NCBI GenBank assembly: GCA_015680685.1
Contig: MNCI01013584.1
Location: 200,186 to 264,185 of the forward strand
Length of the DNA: 64,000 nucleotides
Reading direction: 5' to 3'
Source: Gnetum montanum
Taxonomy: Eukaryota; Streptophyta; Gnetopsida; Gnetales; Gnetaceae
Both the position numbers and the translations under genes were made by a program. A model generated the notes under the pieces. That model saw only the letters and a list, made by a program, of their open reading frames with translations. It did no database searches and was not told the DNA's origin. The stretch's first letter is position 1. Every line of letters starts with the position of its first letter. This document shows, one piece after another, positions 33,761-45,531 of the stretch.

Positions 33761-34929
33761 ACGTTTAGAGGGCTTGCCTGAGAGACATCGACAAAGAATA
33801 CAAAACACCAAATGGGTAAAACTACAAACAATGTTCATCAACGGTTACTCAAGTGTTGCCTTGTCAAAGTAGAAGTGCAGAAATGAGGGAAATGGGAGAT
33901 AAAATGGTACATATAAGGGAATTCATACAGAGGTAAGAGGAGAGAGGTTCAGGGAATACTCAAATGAGGTTCGGGGAAGACTCAAATGAGTGAGTATAGT
34001 GTTTCACACATAAGCAATTAGGCCTTCTCCTGCAATTACATTTGCATGGAGTTATGCCATCATTTTGTAGATGAAGGGGCTTGCATAGATGAATTATGTT
34101 GCATCTGCACGGCCTGGATGAGTTGTGTTTCATCCATTTTGCCAACCCTCCTTTTTTTTTGGTGTCCACTAGGCGAGTTGCGTTATGCCAGTTTATGGAC
34201 TTAACTGTAATGTAGATGCGAAAAGCATATGCTACATATTCACATTTTGCGCAAAGGAAACAGATGTAATGGCTGAGGAGGGGAATAAGAGCAAGAGGTA
34301 GGATTATGAGGAAAATAGGGTTGCACTCCTAAGTGGACAGGCTAACTTAAGCGGCCATATAAAAACGTTGTCTGTACATCACCGCTCAGATAAATGCACT
34401 CTTAAACAACATCCTCATAGCAAGTAACCTACAATCAAAGAAGAAAACAGAGGACACCATCGCTTAGCTAAATCATCGGAGAGGTTTTTGAAACAAGTAC
34501 TGTTTGGGGCGAGACAGAGTGAGCAGGCCATGAACGAGGAGCCATAGTAAGAGGCCAGGATCTCAATGTTGATGCTCAGCCCAGCATATCGCCACCAAAG
34601 AAAATCAGACTCATCGCACTCGACTGGTTATGCAAAGAACCAACTAGGTGAATCTATGAAGCTAGAGTCTGATAGTGATGATGAGCAGAGATCCCCAAGG
34701 TTGTGGTGGATGAGAACTTCTTTGGGACTCCGAATGATGAAACTATCCTCTCAGAGGTACCACCGTTGAAATGGGTGTAGTGACGACATCTTCGAGGGGT
34801 CAGTAGTATGCCTTTTAGCATATCCGAGGAATTAGCAGAATGCCTACGAGGTCGTGATGCTGGGGCTGTCCCAACATCCCATCCCGTTCATGTTGCAGCC
34901 GCACAGAGATGGTCATGCTCGCCTGATTC
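33761..34929 (-). other. 3' UTR of the second Tat element
   Basis: No domain recognised. Short ORFs on both strands (33,960-34,169 and 34,566-34,769) have no visible motif. Confidence 0.45.
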
Positions 34930-35441
34930 GTGTGTTGGCGGTATGTAGGTCCCAGTTTTAAGTCCTGGTAGACTGCTATTGCTGGTTTTAAGTGTCAGTA
35001 GACCATGGTCCCAGTTTAAAGTCTAGGCGGACTGAAAAATGCTAGTTTTACGTTGTAGCGGATGGTGGTAGAACTAATTTATGGTCTCAGCAGACCGTTC
35101 TGTGGATGTCAGTTTCATGTCATGACACAAGGACCAATCTGTGTTAGTTTCACGTCTTAGTAGACGGATACTTACCTGTGTCAGTTTTATGTCATGGCGG
35201 ATAGCCGGTGCCAGTTTAGCGTCATGACGAACACGTGCAGGAAATGCCAATTTTATGTCTTGGCGGACTTGTACAACACTACTAGTTTTACATCGTAGCG
35301 GACGGTTACAACTTGCCAGTTTTTCATCGTGGCAGACGATAGTTGCCAATTTAGCGTCATGGCGAACACGTGCAGAAAGTGCCAATTTTACGTCGTAGAG
35401 AACGATCATTCTTGTGCTTGATGTTAACACTAGATATGTAA
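34930..35441 (-). repeat. 3' UTR tandem array, about 14 units of 30-36 bp
   Basis: Units on the plus strand read GCCAGTTTTACGTCGTAGCG with variants (CCAATTTAGCGTCATGGCGA). Their reverse complement, CGACGTAAAACTGGC, corresponds to the array after integrase in the 20-kb element. The array begins directly after the pol stop codon. Confidence 0.85.
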
Positions 35442-38400
35442 CTAGATGTAGTACCACTTCAGATATATATGGTTCACAGGATTTGGTAACTCTTTGTCAT
35501 TGATATTTGCTAACTTGAATGCACTGTTGCCATACACATCAGCTACCAAGAAAGGGCCTTCCCAGTTTGCAGAGAACTTGCCTACTGGATTGCAAACGGC
35601 CTTGAGAACCAAATCTCCCTTCTCGATTGGACGTTGTTGAAGATTATGATGGTGCTTCTGCCTTTGCTTATCTTGATACTTTTCGATGGTATTAAGCGTC
35701 TGTATTCACTTCTCCTCTACTGAGTCCAAATCCATGATCTGAGACTCGGTGTGTTGAGCATCAGTTATAATCATGGAGAGGACCATCCGTAGAGAAGGAA
35801 CTTGTAATTCGAGGGGTAGCACTACCTTAGATCCATAGACTAGGCTATAGGGTGTACTATCTATGGCTGTTCTACATGTGGTATGATACGCCCATAGCAC
35901 ATAGAGGATTTTTTCATGCCATCGTCTCTTATTGTTGTTGAGCATTTTCTTGAGCAAGTTGATAATGACCTTGTTCATTGCTTTGGCTTGACCATTCGCT
36001 TGTGGCTAATAAGGTGAGGAAAAAGATTGTTTGTTACCAAGGCTATCACAAAATGATTTGGTTTCCACACTGCTAAATTATGGTCCATTGTCGGTGACGA
36101 TAGTCATCGGGAGGCCAAATCTAGTTATGATGTTTTCTAAAATGAAATGGTAGATCTGTTGAGATGTGATGTTTCGCAAAGGGATGGCTTCCACCCACTT
36201 CATTAAATACTCAGTAGCAATGATTATGAAGCTGTGACCTGCGAAAGATTTTGGTGTGATAGGTCCTATAATGTCTAATCCCCATCATTGGAAGGGCCAT
36301 ATAATCTGAGTCGTGTGTAGTTCCATAGGAACCACATGTATAAGGTTCACGTAACATTGACACGTGTCGCACGTTTTAACCTTTGTAAGATAGTCTTTTT
36401 CCATATACGGCCAATAATACCCTAAGCGATGGATTTTAGAGGCCATGGCTCATGGTGCTACGTGTCCTCCACATAATCCCTCATGAACTTTGCCGACTAT
36501 ACGTTGTGCTTGGTCTTTGTTAACGCAAGTAAGCAGTACTCCATCAAAAGAGCATCTACAAAGGGTACTATCTCCTATGATGATGTATTTCCTAGATCAC
36601 TTGCGAATTACATCTTTTTATGCACATGTTAGCTCGTGTGGTGGTTCGCCATGCAGGAGGTAAGTTTTAATGTTATCGTACCACTCTGGCGTTCTATCCT
36701 CGAGAAGTGAAGATATTTTCGCCATCTAAATGATAGGATCTATACACTATGTTATTAAGGTGGGACAAGTATCGAACAGGTGCGACGGTACCTTTAAAGC
36801 TAATTTAGCCAGTGCATTGACTAGCGTGTTGTCATTTCGAGGCACGTGTTGGGCATCGGTTACTGCAAACTGCTTCAGAAGATCTTTAGCCATATCGCAG
36901 TAGGGCTATAAATGTGTAGCCTTGCAGGCGTAGACTCTTGTGATTTGATTTATAACAAGCATCGAATCGCCCCTAATTGCTAGGTGTTGAACATCAAGCT
37001 CTCTGGCTGTTAATAATCCCCTGAGGAGCCCCTTGTACTTTGCCATGTTGTTCATATAGGGAAAGGTCAAGCGGTAGGCGTGCAAACGTACATCCTCAGG
37101 TGATAGTGTAATGACCGTGGCAGCACTGCCACCTTTAGCGGTTGAAGCTCCATCAAAATGCAACGTTGCTTCGAGGCTTGTTAGGACAGGGCTTAGACTA
37201 TGTACATGCTCGTTGGGAAATTCAGGCTCTATTGTTGCCTGACTATCAATAGGCGATGTTATTAGTTGGTCAGCTATCGCTTGGCCTTTCGTGGAAGATT
37301 GACCAATGTAATGCAAATCAAATTCTTCCGTGATAGCTTTCCAACGAGCTATCTTACTACTTTCATACAGGATATGCCTAATAGCCCTAAGGATGTTATT
37401 CTTGCAGATTATGTTGACTTGGCTACAGAAGAGATAGTGTCTGCATTTCTTGAGCGTAAATATTAACGCTAAACAATTATGCCCTACTTCATTATACCTT
37501 GTTTCATACGCACATAGAGCATGACTCAAGTAGTATATGGGTACTTCTGACCCATCATCTTTCTTTTGACAGAGTAATGTAGCTAGGGCTACGTCTGAGG
37601 TCATAAGGTAAATGTAGAACGGTTGATCCCTTTGTGGCGGGAATACTATTGACAAGTGTTGAAGTTCTTGCTTCAAGCTGTCAAATGCACACTGACAATT
37701 GTTTGTCCATTCAAAATTAACCCCCTTTCTTAGCAAATGCTGCATAGGGTGTAACTTGTCTATTAGTCTCGAAATGAAATGCCTGATAAACTATAACCTC
37801 CCTTGCAATCTGCGTAATTGCTTGAGATTTGTAGGGGGTGTCAATTCAACAATGGCCTTGACCTTGTCAGGGTCTACTCGTATACCAGTTTCCAATACCA
37901 CAAACCCTAGCATGCATCTGGTTTTGACTCCGAATACACACTTCTTTGGGTTAAGCCGGAGGTCATATTTAGAACATCTTTTAAGGACTAACTCCAGATC
38001 CTCCGAATAATCTTCTAACCTTATAGACTTAACAGCTATATCGTCAACATAATCATTCATTCCCCCTAGGAGGTAATCGCTAAAGATGTACGTCATAGCT
38101 CACTGATACATAGCTCTGGAATTTTTTAAACCAAAAGGCATCATGGTGTAACAAAAGGTCCCCCAGGGTGTCATGAATGTTGTTTTCAGCTAGTGTTCTG
38201 GGTTGATGTGAATTTGATTATAGCCCGAGAAGCCATCCATGAAGGATAAAAGTGCATGCCCAGCAGTTGTATCCACTAGTTGGTCAATACTCGGTAGCAG
38301 GAAATTGTCCTTGATTGTAGCTTTATTCAAGTCTCAGAAGTCTATGCAAATGTGTATCCCTCCGATCTTTTTAGGGACAACTACAGTGTTAGATACCCAG

Positions 38401-38530
38401 TCTGAGTAATTGACAGCGCAAATAAAACCAGCTTGGTACAGTTTAGTGATCTCATCACGTACTTCTAGCGCGACTTCTGGCTTGATTTTTCGTGCTGTTT
38501 GTTTAATTACTTTAATATAGGAAAACTATC
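35442..38530 (-). pseudogene. pol: Pol of the second Tat element (RT N-terminus missing)
   Basis: RT motifs: LNKATIKDN, GHALLSFMDGFSGYNQI, MPFGLKN, NDYVDDIAVKS. RNase H: YETRYNEVGHNCLALIF. Second RNase H in a 279-codon open stretch (37,745-36,906): LHFDGASTAKGGSAATVIT, NMAKYKGLLRGLLTARELDV, IRGDSMLVINQI, then HVPRNDNTLVNALAKLAL; Lys replaces the catalytic Glu as in the other copy, and the last Asp reads Asn. Integrase: VHEGLCGGHVAP ... CDTCQ, GLDIIGPI, VTDNGP, then QAKAMNK (catalytic Glu now Lys), a long open C-terminal part 35,978-35,706, and ANWEGPF before the stop at 35,442. Around ten stops at Gln/Trp/Arg positions. Confidence 0.9.
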
Positions 38531-40620
38531 ATAAGGAACATGAACAAATAGAAACATTACATACATGATCTAATGAAAGGGAACCTAAGGATGAGGAGGT
38601 ACTTCATGATAGGGGACCTTACCTCAAACTCCATTGATCTTCTCTTCACACTGGCAAGCAAGGTAAGTTAAGGTAAGTCTCTATCTCTTTGCTTGCTAGT
38701 TAATAAGGATAGTATTTGAAAAGTTCAAAATTATCTACATATTATCTAGATTAAAAATGTTGGAATAAGTATATACAACATTTCTTATATTCATCCATGA
38801 TATTCATATAATTGGTTTTATGAAGATTTTTAATAGCACTCATAATAAATTCTCTTGTATCTTTATAGCAATTCTAGTTTGATTTCTTGTCTTGCATTTA
38901 GTCTTTCTTATTCTTAAATTATTTTGATGATATTATCAATGTCCTTGGGATGTTTTTACCATTTCTAAGCTAAGATAAACCTTTGAAAATTCTATCAATA
39001 CTACTAGTTAAAAACCTAGATCTCCACAAATGAGCTTACCATTGACCTATAGTTATAGTGTTTTTTTATATTTGCATAAAGGCCCTAGATAAGTAGCACA
39101 TATGTAAGGGGATCCTACATCTCAATCATCTTGGGGGCCATCAATGTAGGGTGAATCCATGGAGACTTTAGCCAAAATGCACAATGAGCAAGAGAAGAAC
39201 TTCAAGAAGTATTTATTGGGATGGAGAAGTCTTGAATGGTTGTGTATTAGGACTTTAAAAGATACTTAACTATATATGAATACTCAATTCCTTTTTAGCA
39301 TATATTTTTTGTAAATGATTGTGATTATTTTATTAACTTATACTAAAATCAAAAAATGCATGACTTTCATATTATTTTGATAAATTCCTTTGTTTGAATC
39401 TAGAATTACATGATGCTATTTATGAGATCAGTTTTCTTTTATCTTTAGTCTTTAGCATAAATTGATGTGTTGGTTCTCATTATTTTGAATTGAAAACCCA
39501 CCTATCCAATGTCCAATCATAAGCTTAAGCATGAAGTATCTATTTTTATATAGCAAGTAATTGATATTATCAGCAAATCCATGATCTTTCTTTTTTTGGA
39601 TATTTGTGCTTTTAATTAAGTTATCCATTGAATAAATTGATTTGAGATGTAGATTAGCCATGATAAGTGTGGTGCTTTTGATAATTTTCTTTGAGAATTT
39701 GACATGTCTAGTCTCAAGTTGTATATTTCTATATGCTCATTTATCAAGATAAAGATCCATGCTAATTACTTATTTTGAAGACAAATTACTTGCTCTTCAA
39801 CATTCACCTTCACTTCAAGCTTAATTATTGGTTGAAAAACTTGGATTAGTTCTTGATATATGTGAGGCATCAATTGTTGGTTTCTTATTTATGTAATAAT
39901 TTATATATGCTCTATCTTTGACTATTTTATGTGATCATTAGTAAAACATTTAAGTGTATGAATGTATATTTTTCAACATTTTTTTATCTTTGATCAATGG
40001 TTGTTGCATTGCCTTGAACAAACATCAAAGTATGCATGTCTCACTCATAGCTTTGACTATTAAAATTGAAGGTTGATGGTTCTTATTGAATTAATTGTAG
40101 CTCCTTGTTTTGACCTCAAAAGAGTAGTTCTCAATTTTCATGACATTTTAAGCAATAACATGATTACTTTATGGGAATATATTCATTTGACATCAATGCT
40201 TTTCCATTGTGAAGTTGTATGGCTATATTTACCTCATCATGGAGTTATGCACATGTTGTATAAAAATGAAGATTATGTAAATTCTAGGCACCTTATACTA
40301 CTAATGTCTCATTGTTTCAAAGATAGATTTCTTAAGCCTTTGCTTCTAGGTTGAATTTCACTTGGCAAAATTATTCAACTCTTACCAAATTTGGAACAAA
40401 TATTCATGGACTTGATGAATACATACTTCCTATATTTTTTTAGGATTATGAGAGATATTTAGCTCCTCATATTATACTATTATTTTATATCTTTTCTATT
40501 TAATTTTGTGCACCTTACCCTTCTTGTTGCTATTCAAAAAGGGGAAGAGTAGTATAGTTATATTTGTATGATCACTAACCCATTTTCTTAAGTTTTGAAC
40601 ATCACTAAAAAGGGGTAGAT
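38531..40620. other. AT-rich region, unassigned
   Basis: No domain found. Two purine-rich tracts at its end (CAAAAAGGGGAAGAG near 40,535 and AAAAAGGGGTAGATTTT near 40,605) look like retrotransposon PPTs, suggesting the 3' end of an old, probably copia-like element. Confidence 0.35.
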
Positions 40621-40624
40621 TTTT

Positions 40625-41480
40625 AACCTTTAGGTGTATTTTGATGTGTTAAAAACATTAAATAAAATGGAGATAAAATTTATTTGCATGGTTGTATGGT
40701 TATTATATTTTTAGGACTACCTATATAGGAAACCAAGATGAGGTAAAGAGAACATTAAACAAACTATTCCAAAGCTCAAAGGAGAGTTCATCCACATGTC
40801 TTCAAAAAAACATCCAAAGAACATGGACAAGGACTTGATATTGAACAAGAAAATTTATCATCATCTAAGCATGTGAAAGGTCAAGACTATGGACAAGGAA
40901 CAATGTGTTCAAAAGACAAAGGAAGATGAAGAAAGATGTCTCTAGGAAGTAAGAGAAATCTTGAAAGATTTGAGGTGAACTTAGAGAAAATCCAGAAAGA
41001 CATCTTCAAAAAAAAAAAAAAAANCATTGAGCAAAGATGTCTTCCAATATGAAGACTTCAAAAAGACATATTTGATGAAAAAAAGATGTCTTTCCAAATT
41101 TAAAGCCAAATTCAAAGAGACATCTTAGGCACAAGAAAGACATCTCCCATAATCATTGGTGACTATTAGATAGTTGTTGCATGAGTTTTGAGAAGGATTT
41201 AGCAACACAGATACTATAATAAGACTTAATGTGCCTTGGGAAAAGTGCAAGCATTATTGTATTCATTGTACAATCATTTGTAATCACTAAATTCTTTGTT
41301 GCTTCTCATTGTCTAATCATTTTGGCTTTGTTAAGTGTGCTATACCTAACTATGGAAGGATCAACAAATTAAATTGTAATCATCCCTTATATTTCTTGTT
41401 GTTGTTGCCATGCAGAGTTGAGTTCCTTGAGCTTATCCAAATCTTATAAGATTGAGTTGTTAGTGATGTGGTACGACACC
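40625..41480 (+). repeat. Possible LTR followed by a tRNA-Met-like PBS
   Basis: The sequence between a PPT-like AAAAAGGGGTAGATTTT and CCTTGGTATAGAGCTCAAG (about 41,479-41,497; compare the common PBS TGGTATCAGAGC) has LTR-like layout. It contains many AGATGTCT/AGACATCT motifs between 40,930 and 41,150, and a 13-A run next to an N at 41,024. No second LTR copy was found to confirm it. Confidence 0.35.
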
Positions 41481-41949
41481 TTGGTATAGAGCTCAAGATT
41501 GTAAAGGTTGTGGAAGCCTTAAAACCACATTTCCAAGCCTAATGGGACCTTGCGAGGTTGAGTGATTGGTGTTGTGATACAATACTCTAAAGTGGGGCTT
41601 GACAACTACATAGGGTGTGGACCCTTCAACAAAAATTTGAGAGCAAAAAAGTTCAAAGGTGTGCTTACAATCTACCCTCCAACTGTGGAGTACCAAAGTT
41701 TGAGAACCATATAAATTTGTGTATCTATGCTTTGTTTATTTAAGTTTTGATCTAGGGAACTTATTCATCCCTAGTTCTCCAAGTTCAATGATCCACATGA
41801 ATGACCAAGGTATGGGATCCTTCTTGTTTACCTCTTAAATAATTTTGGATTTAAAGATATTCCAAATTGTTCCATCTCACTAATCATGTAAGCCATATCT
41901 AGGATGCACTATGAATCATGAGAGTTTGCATAGTACTAGTAGGAACTTT

Positions 41950-43415
41950 TATCATAAGAGGAGGATAAGAAAGCCTTGGATCTTCTTGAATTCTTTTGGA
42001 GTAAGAGAGCTTTCCTTTATCCTTACCATCATACATCTTTCTTTGTTCATATGGTGCAACAACTTTGGTTGTCGCTTCAACCACCTTATCCTTAATGTCC
42101 TTTAGAGTAGTGGTCATCTTCTCATTTATCACATCCCAAAGTCAATTCACATGATGGGCCATGTCCATTAAGGCTTTGTTTGTTCTAACTTGATCTTGTG
42201 TCAGATCCTTGACTAGAGTAGGATATTTAGTAGTACCTTCAAAATTCTTGGTCTTCCACCTATATGATGGATTCATATTATTCTTATCAACTCACTACTA
42301 CTTCCACCATTTACCTTTCATGATAGCAATGTGTTTAGAAGTGCCTTAATTTGAATCAAGAATTTTTGTGCATCTAGCCCATGCCATGCATTTTCTTGTT
42401 TTCTACCTTAGCCCTTCTACAATATACATAAATTGCTCTATTTGGCTAAAACCATTGTTTGCATAGTAGTGAGTAGCCTTCATGTACATCTTCATGGTAA
42501 TGTTGAGAGGCTCAAAGGCTTCTTCCCTCCATCTAGACATCTTGTTCTAGATGTTTGAAATTCAAGCATAGGTCTAAACTTTTGGGTAGAAGATCTTAAC
42601 CATATATGCCTACCAATGAATTGATCAAGAAGGAAAAGATTTATACCAAGTTTCTACATGTTCAAGAAAGATGCAGGGAAATAATTGCAACTTCTACTAA
42701 TCACTCACAATTATTTGGAGATAGGTAAGCATTGTTAAAGGATTTCATATGAAGTTGGAAATCATCACTTGCATACCTTCTATATATTAGTACATCAACC
42801 ATGTTGATTTATTTGATTCTACTATCATGAACATGCTCCCTTATAATATGTACAACTTATCAAATCATGATAATCATCCTAGTCAAATAAAGGGAAATCA
42901 TCATTACCACTAGTAGGTCTAGAAAAATGCAAATGCTAGAACTTGGAAAGAAGATGATCATGCTAAGCTACACTTGGAGTGAAGATACTTGCCTAGGTGC
43001 CTTGATGATGGGCTAGTTCTTTTACTTTCTTATTTACTTTAGCCTCTTACTCCTCATTAGAATGATTAAATGAAAAGCTACGACTAGTCTCTACTTCTAC
43101 CACTTGATCCCAAAGATCTTTCATGTACAAAGACTTATAATCATCAAACACAGGTTCATGACCCTTGTACACCATACGTTCATCATCTAGCCCCATATTA
43201 ATCAAGACATTAATAAGATCATTTGGTTTAGCCACAACCAGGTTCCTTGAGAATCAACCATAAGCATATTTCTACCTTCCTTACTTATCTTGATGATAAG
43301 CCAACACAAATAATCGAAGGGTCTTATCATTTGAATTATCAAAGGTAAAAGGATCCCTTTATCTTTTTAGAGCATCACTAGAGATCTTTGGTGGGCTCTT
43401 AGTACTATTTACCAT
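41950..43415 (-). pseudogene. gag: Old gag of the second Athila-like family
   Basis: Starts MVNSTKSPPKISSD at 43,415 and aligns piecewise with the copy-1 Athila gag: LAYHQDK for VFHQDE, PNDLINVLINMGL for PNMLFRALVQIGM, AFEPLNITMKMYMKATHYYA then QFMYIVEGL for AYESLDAAMAHYY then QLRHLVDGL. Frames shift repeatedly and stops are frequent, so it is the most decayed gag here. It lies directly inside LTR copy B on the same strand, in the correct order LTR then gag. Confidence 0.65.
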
Positions 43416-43564
43416 TTTTTTGCATACATAACCTTTGCACACAAAGCACTGAAATACATAATTTGAATAAAATTTAAAATCAAGAATATACAAGTATTAT
43501 TGGATAATTTATCAACACCCTCCTTAGTAATGACATCAATGATAGGGGTTCCATTTTTTTTGGA

Positions 43565-44368
43565 CCAATGGAATATATCATACAAATCATAGTGTGATCT
43601 AGTCATAATCTTTGAGAGTGATGTTGAGTGGATTGACAAGAATAGTCATGTATATCATTACATTTAATAAATATAAAAGATCTTATAATACATATGATAC
43701 AAATGGAAAAATATTCACTATGGTGTAAAGTTGAGAAAATATTTATAATTTTATGTTATATAAATTTTATGGATTTTATCTTTGTAGACAAATAATAATA
43801 AACACACATTCATTGTAATCCCAGTTCGGGATAGGGGAAATGCTCACATACATTCACACATATCATAATACCTCAAGGGATAGGTGCATCACCATACATA
43901 AAATGTAATAAAATAGCTCTTATTCAAAACCTTGATAACCCAACATCATGTTGTATAGCTATGAACTCCTTAGGTAAGGTTGAATCATCAGAATTTATGA
44001 AAATGACAAATGAATAAATATTTTCATAGTTTTAATATTTTTGGTATTTTAATTTTTAAGGCATTAATAGTGCAAAAATGAGAGAAAACCATAAGTTTTA
44101 TTCACTATGCAAACACAGGACTCTACATCAGGGCTACATAAGCATGGTAACACTCTAACAAAGTCAAGCCACACTTGTGAAAGTGATGACTCAAAACACA
44201 CATAAAAAAGGAAAGAGATTACATATTTAAGGGAGAAAGAGCTTTTTAGATGAAACCAAACATTAAAATCTCAAAGAAAATAGTTTTAACTAATTTTTTT
44301 TCTTAAGAATCACATCTCATGTATTTATAGTTTTTGCAGCAAAATGATAGGGGCTCATTAGCACCTAG
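43565..44368 (-). repeat. LTR of the second Athila-like family, copy B, first segment
   Basis: Matches 3,905-4,725 (copy A) in order and orientation, for example TATATCATACAAATCATAG and a TATA box at 44332-44339. It is interrupted at 44,368 by the chromovirus; the rest of the LTR resumes at 51,377. Confidence 0.8.
44364..44368. other. Target-site duplication, left copy (CCTAG)
   Basis: CCTAG directly precedes the LTR start TGGAGTAGG. The same five bases follow the other LTR at 51,372-51,376, and a single CCTAG is present in uninterrupted copy A at about 4,722. Confidence 0.9.
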
Positions 44369-45505
44369 TGGAGTAGGTTCACTCCCCAATTAATCACCTT
44401 CAATGCACTAAATCTAGATATTATGCAAAGAAAAATTTATTTGCTAGAAAAACAAGAAATTTAGATATCTTCAATTAAATTATTTGAAGATTACAATAGG
44501 GTTAGCACAATCCATAAGCATCCAAAAACCTATTACACTCAAATGATATTCTAGAGCTTGAGGCTCTACAATCACATAATGATTGTTCTCAATGCAAGAC
44601 ACAATCAAGAGAAATCTCTTCAACAACCCAAGATTGATATCTCAACTCATAAGTAAGATACAAGAAAATAGAACACATAGATCAATACCCCACAAGTTAA
44701 TCTTAGAGCTGTGATCACCTATTACACTCATCTAATGTGCTCACCCAATCTCTCTTGCTCAGTTATCCTTGCATACAAACACTCTTCCTTCCTCATGGAT
44801 GAATCCATACATAATTATATAGATCAAAAGCCCTAGGAAGCTTTTTATTTTCCTTCCTACATGTTTCCCACATGGATATGGAGTCTTTTAAATGTTTCTT
44901 AATCGATACGCCATGTTAGAGCTTTTTCTTCTTCATTGACATAGATGTCTCTTGTATCATGTAGATGTATTCTATGAAAGTCATATTCTTAGAAGAGATG
45001 TCTACTATTTTTAATAGATTTCTTCTATGAACTAGATAATTATACACTTAAAGGGAGATGTCTCTGAGGAGACATCTATCTTTCTAAGGAGATGTCTACT
45101 ATGAAAGCCCTACTCTCAGGAGAGATGTCTACTATTTTTGGTAAGCATCTTCTATGGACTGGAGATGTGTATATTTTAGAGGAGATGTCTTTGAAAAGAC
45201 ATTTATCTTTTTGGAAAGACGTTTATCCTAAAGGTGCCAGAAATAAAAATGCTTGTTTTGATGTTGGGAACCTCTAGATATCTCCTAACAAGTCCTCATA
45301 GATCCTAGAACCTCCTAAACTCATCATAATAAGCCAAAAGTACTTTCAAACATTCCAAAACATCCAATAATATTCATCATAAAAATTCAACATAAAACAC
45401 ACATCAAAATTGGACACATGCATCTAGGTCTTCTCCAAGCATGAAACCTACAAAAACAACTTGTAAGACAAGCATAAAGGAATCAGAAGAGGTATTCCTA
45501 CACTA
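44369..45505 (-). repeat. 3' LTR of the chromovirus (1,137 bp)
   Basis: Matches 50,242-51,371. On the plus strand it begins TGGAGTAGGTTCACTCC and ends TTCCTACACTA (CATCA in the other LTR). TATA-like TATATAATTAT on the minus strand near 44,812-44,822. It carries a cluster of GAGATGTCTCT-type motifs at about 44,930-45,240. Confidence 0.9.
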
Positions 45506-45524
45506 GCTCTCCCACCCTTCAAAA
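45506..45524 (-). other. Polypurine tract of the chromovirus
   Basis: The minus strand reads GAAGGGTGGGAGAGC immediately upstream of the 3' LTR start. Confidence 0.75.
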
Positions 45525-45531
45525 ATTCAAC

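Larger units (their letters stand above)
32171..38530 (-). mobile_element. Second Tat-lineage element, 5'-truncated
   Basis: On the minus strand: RT (truncated at its N-terminus near 38,530), RNase H, second RNase H and integrase to 35,442, tandem array 35,441-34,930, UTR, PPT and 3' LTR 33,743-32,171. It has no gag, protease or 5' LTR. It retains more CpG and longer ORFs than the 20-kb element, so it is younger or less decayed. It is the same broad family (matching PPT, LTR ends, pol and array), but its LTR is about 0.6 kb shorter. Confidence 0.85.

Noticed and set aside
37266-38010. Plus-strand ORFs of 66 and 103 codons
   Set aside because: Antisense of the RT/RNase H of the second Tat element.
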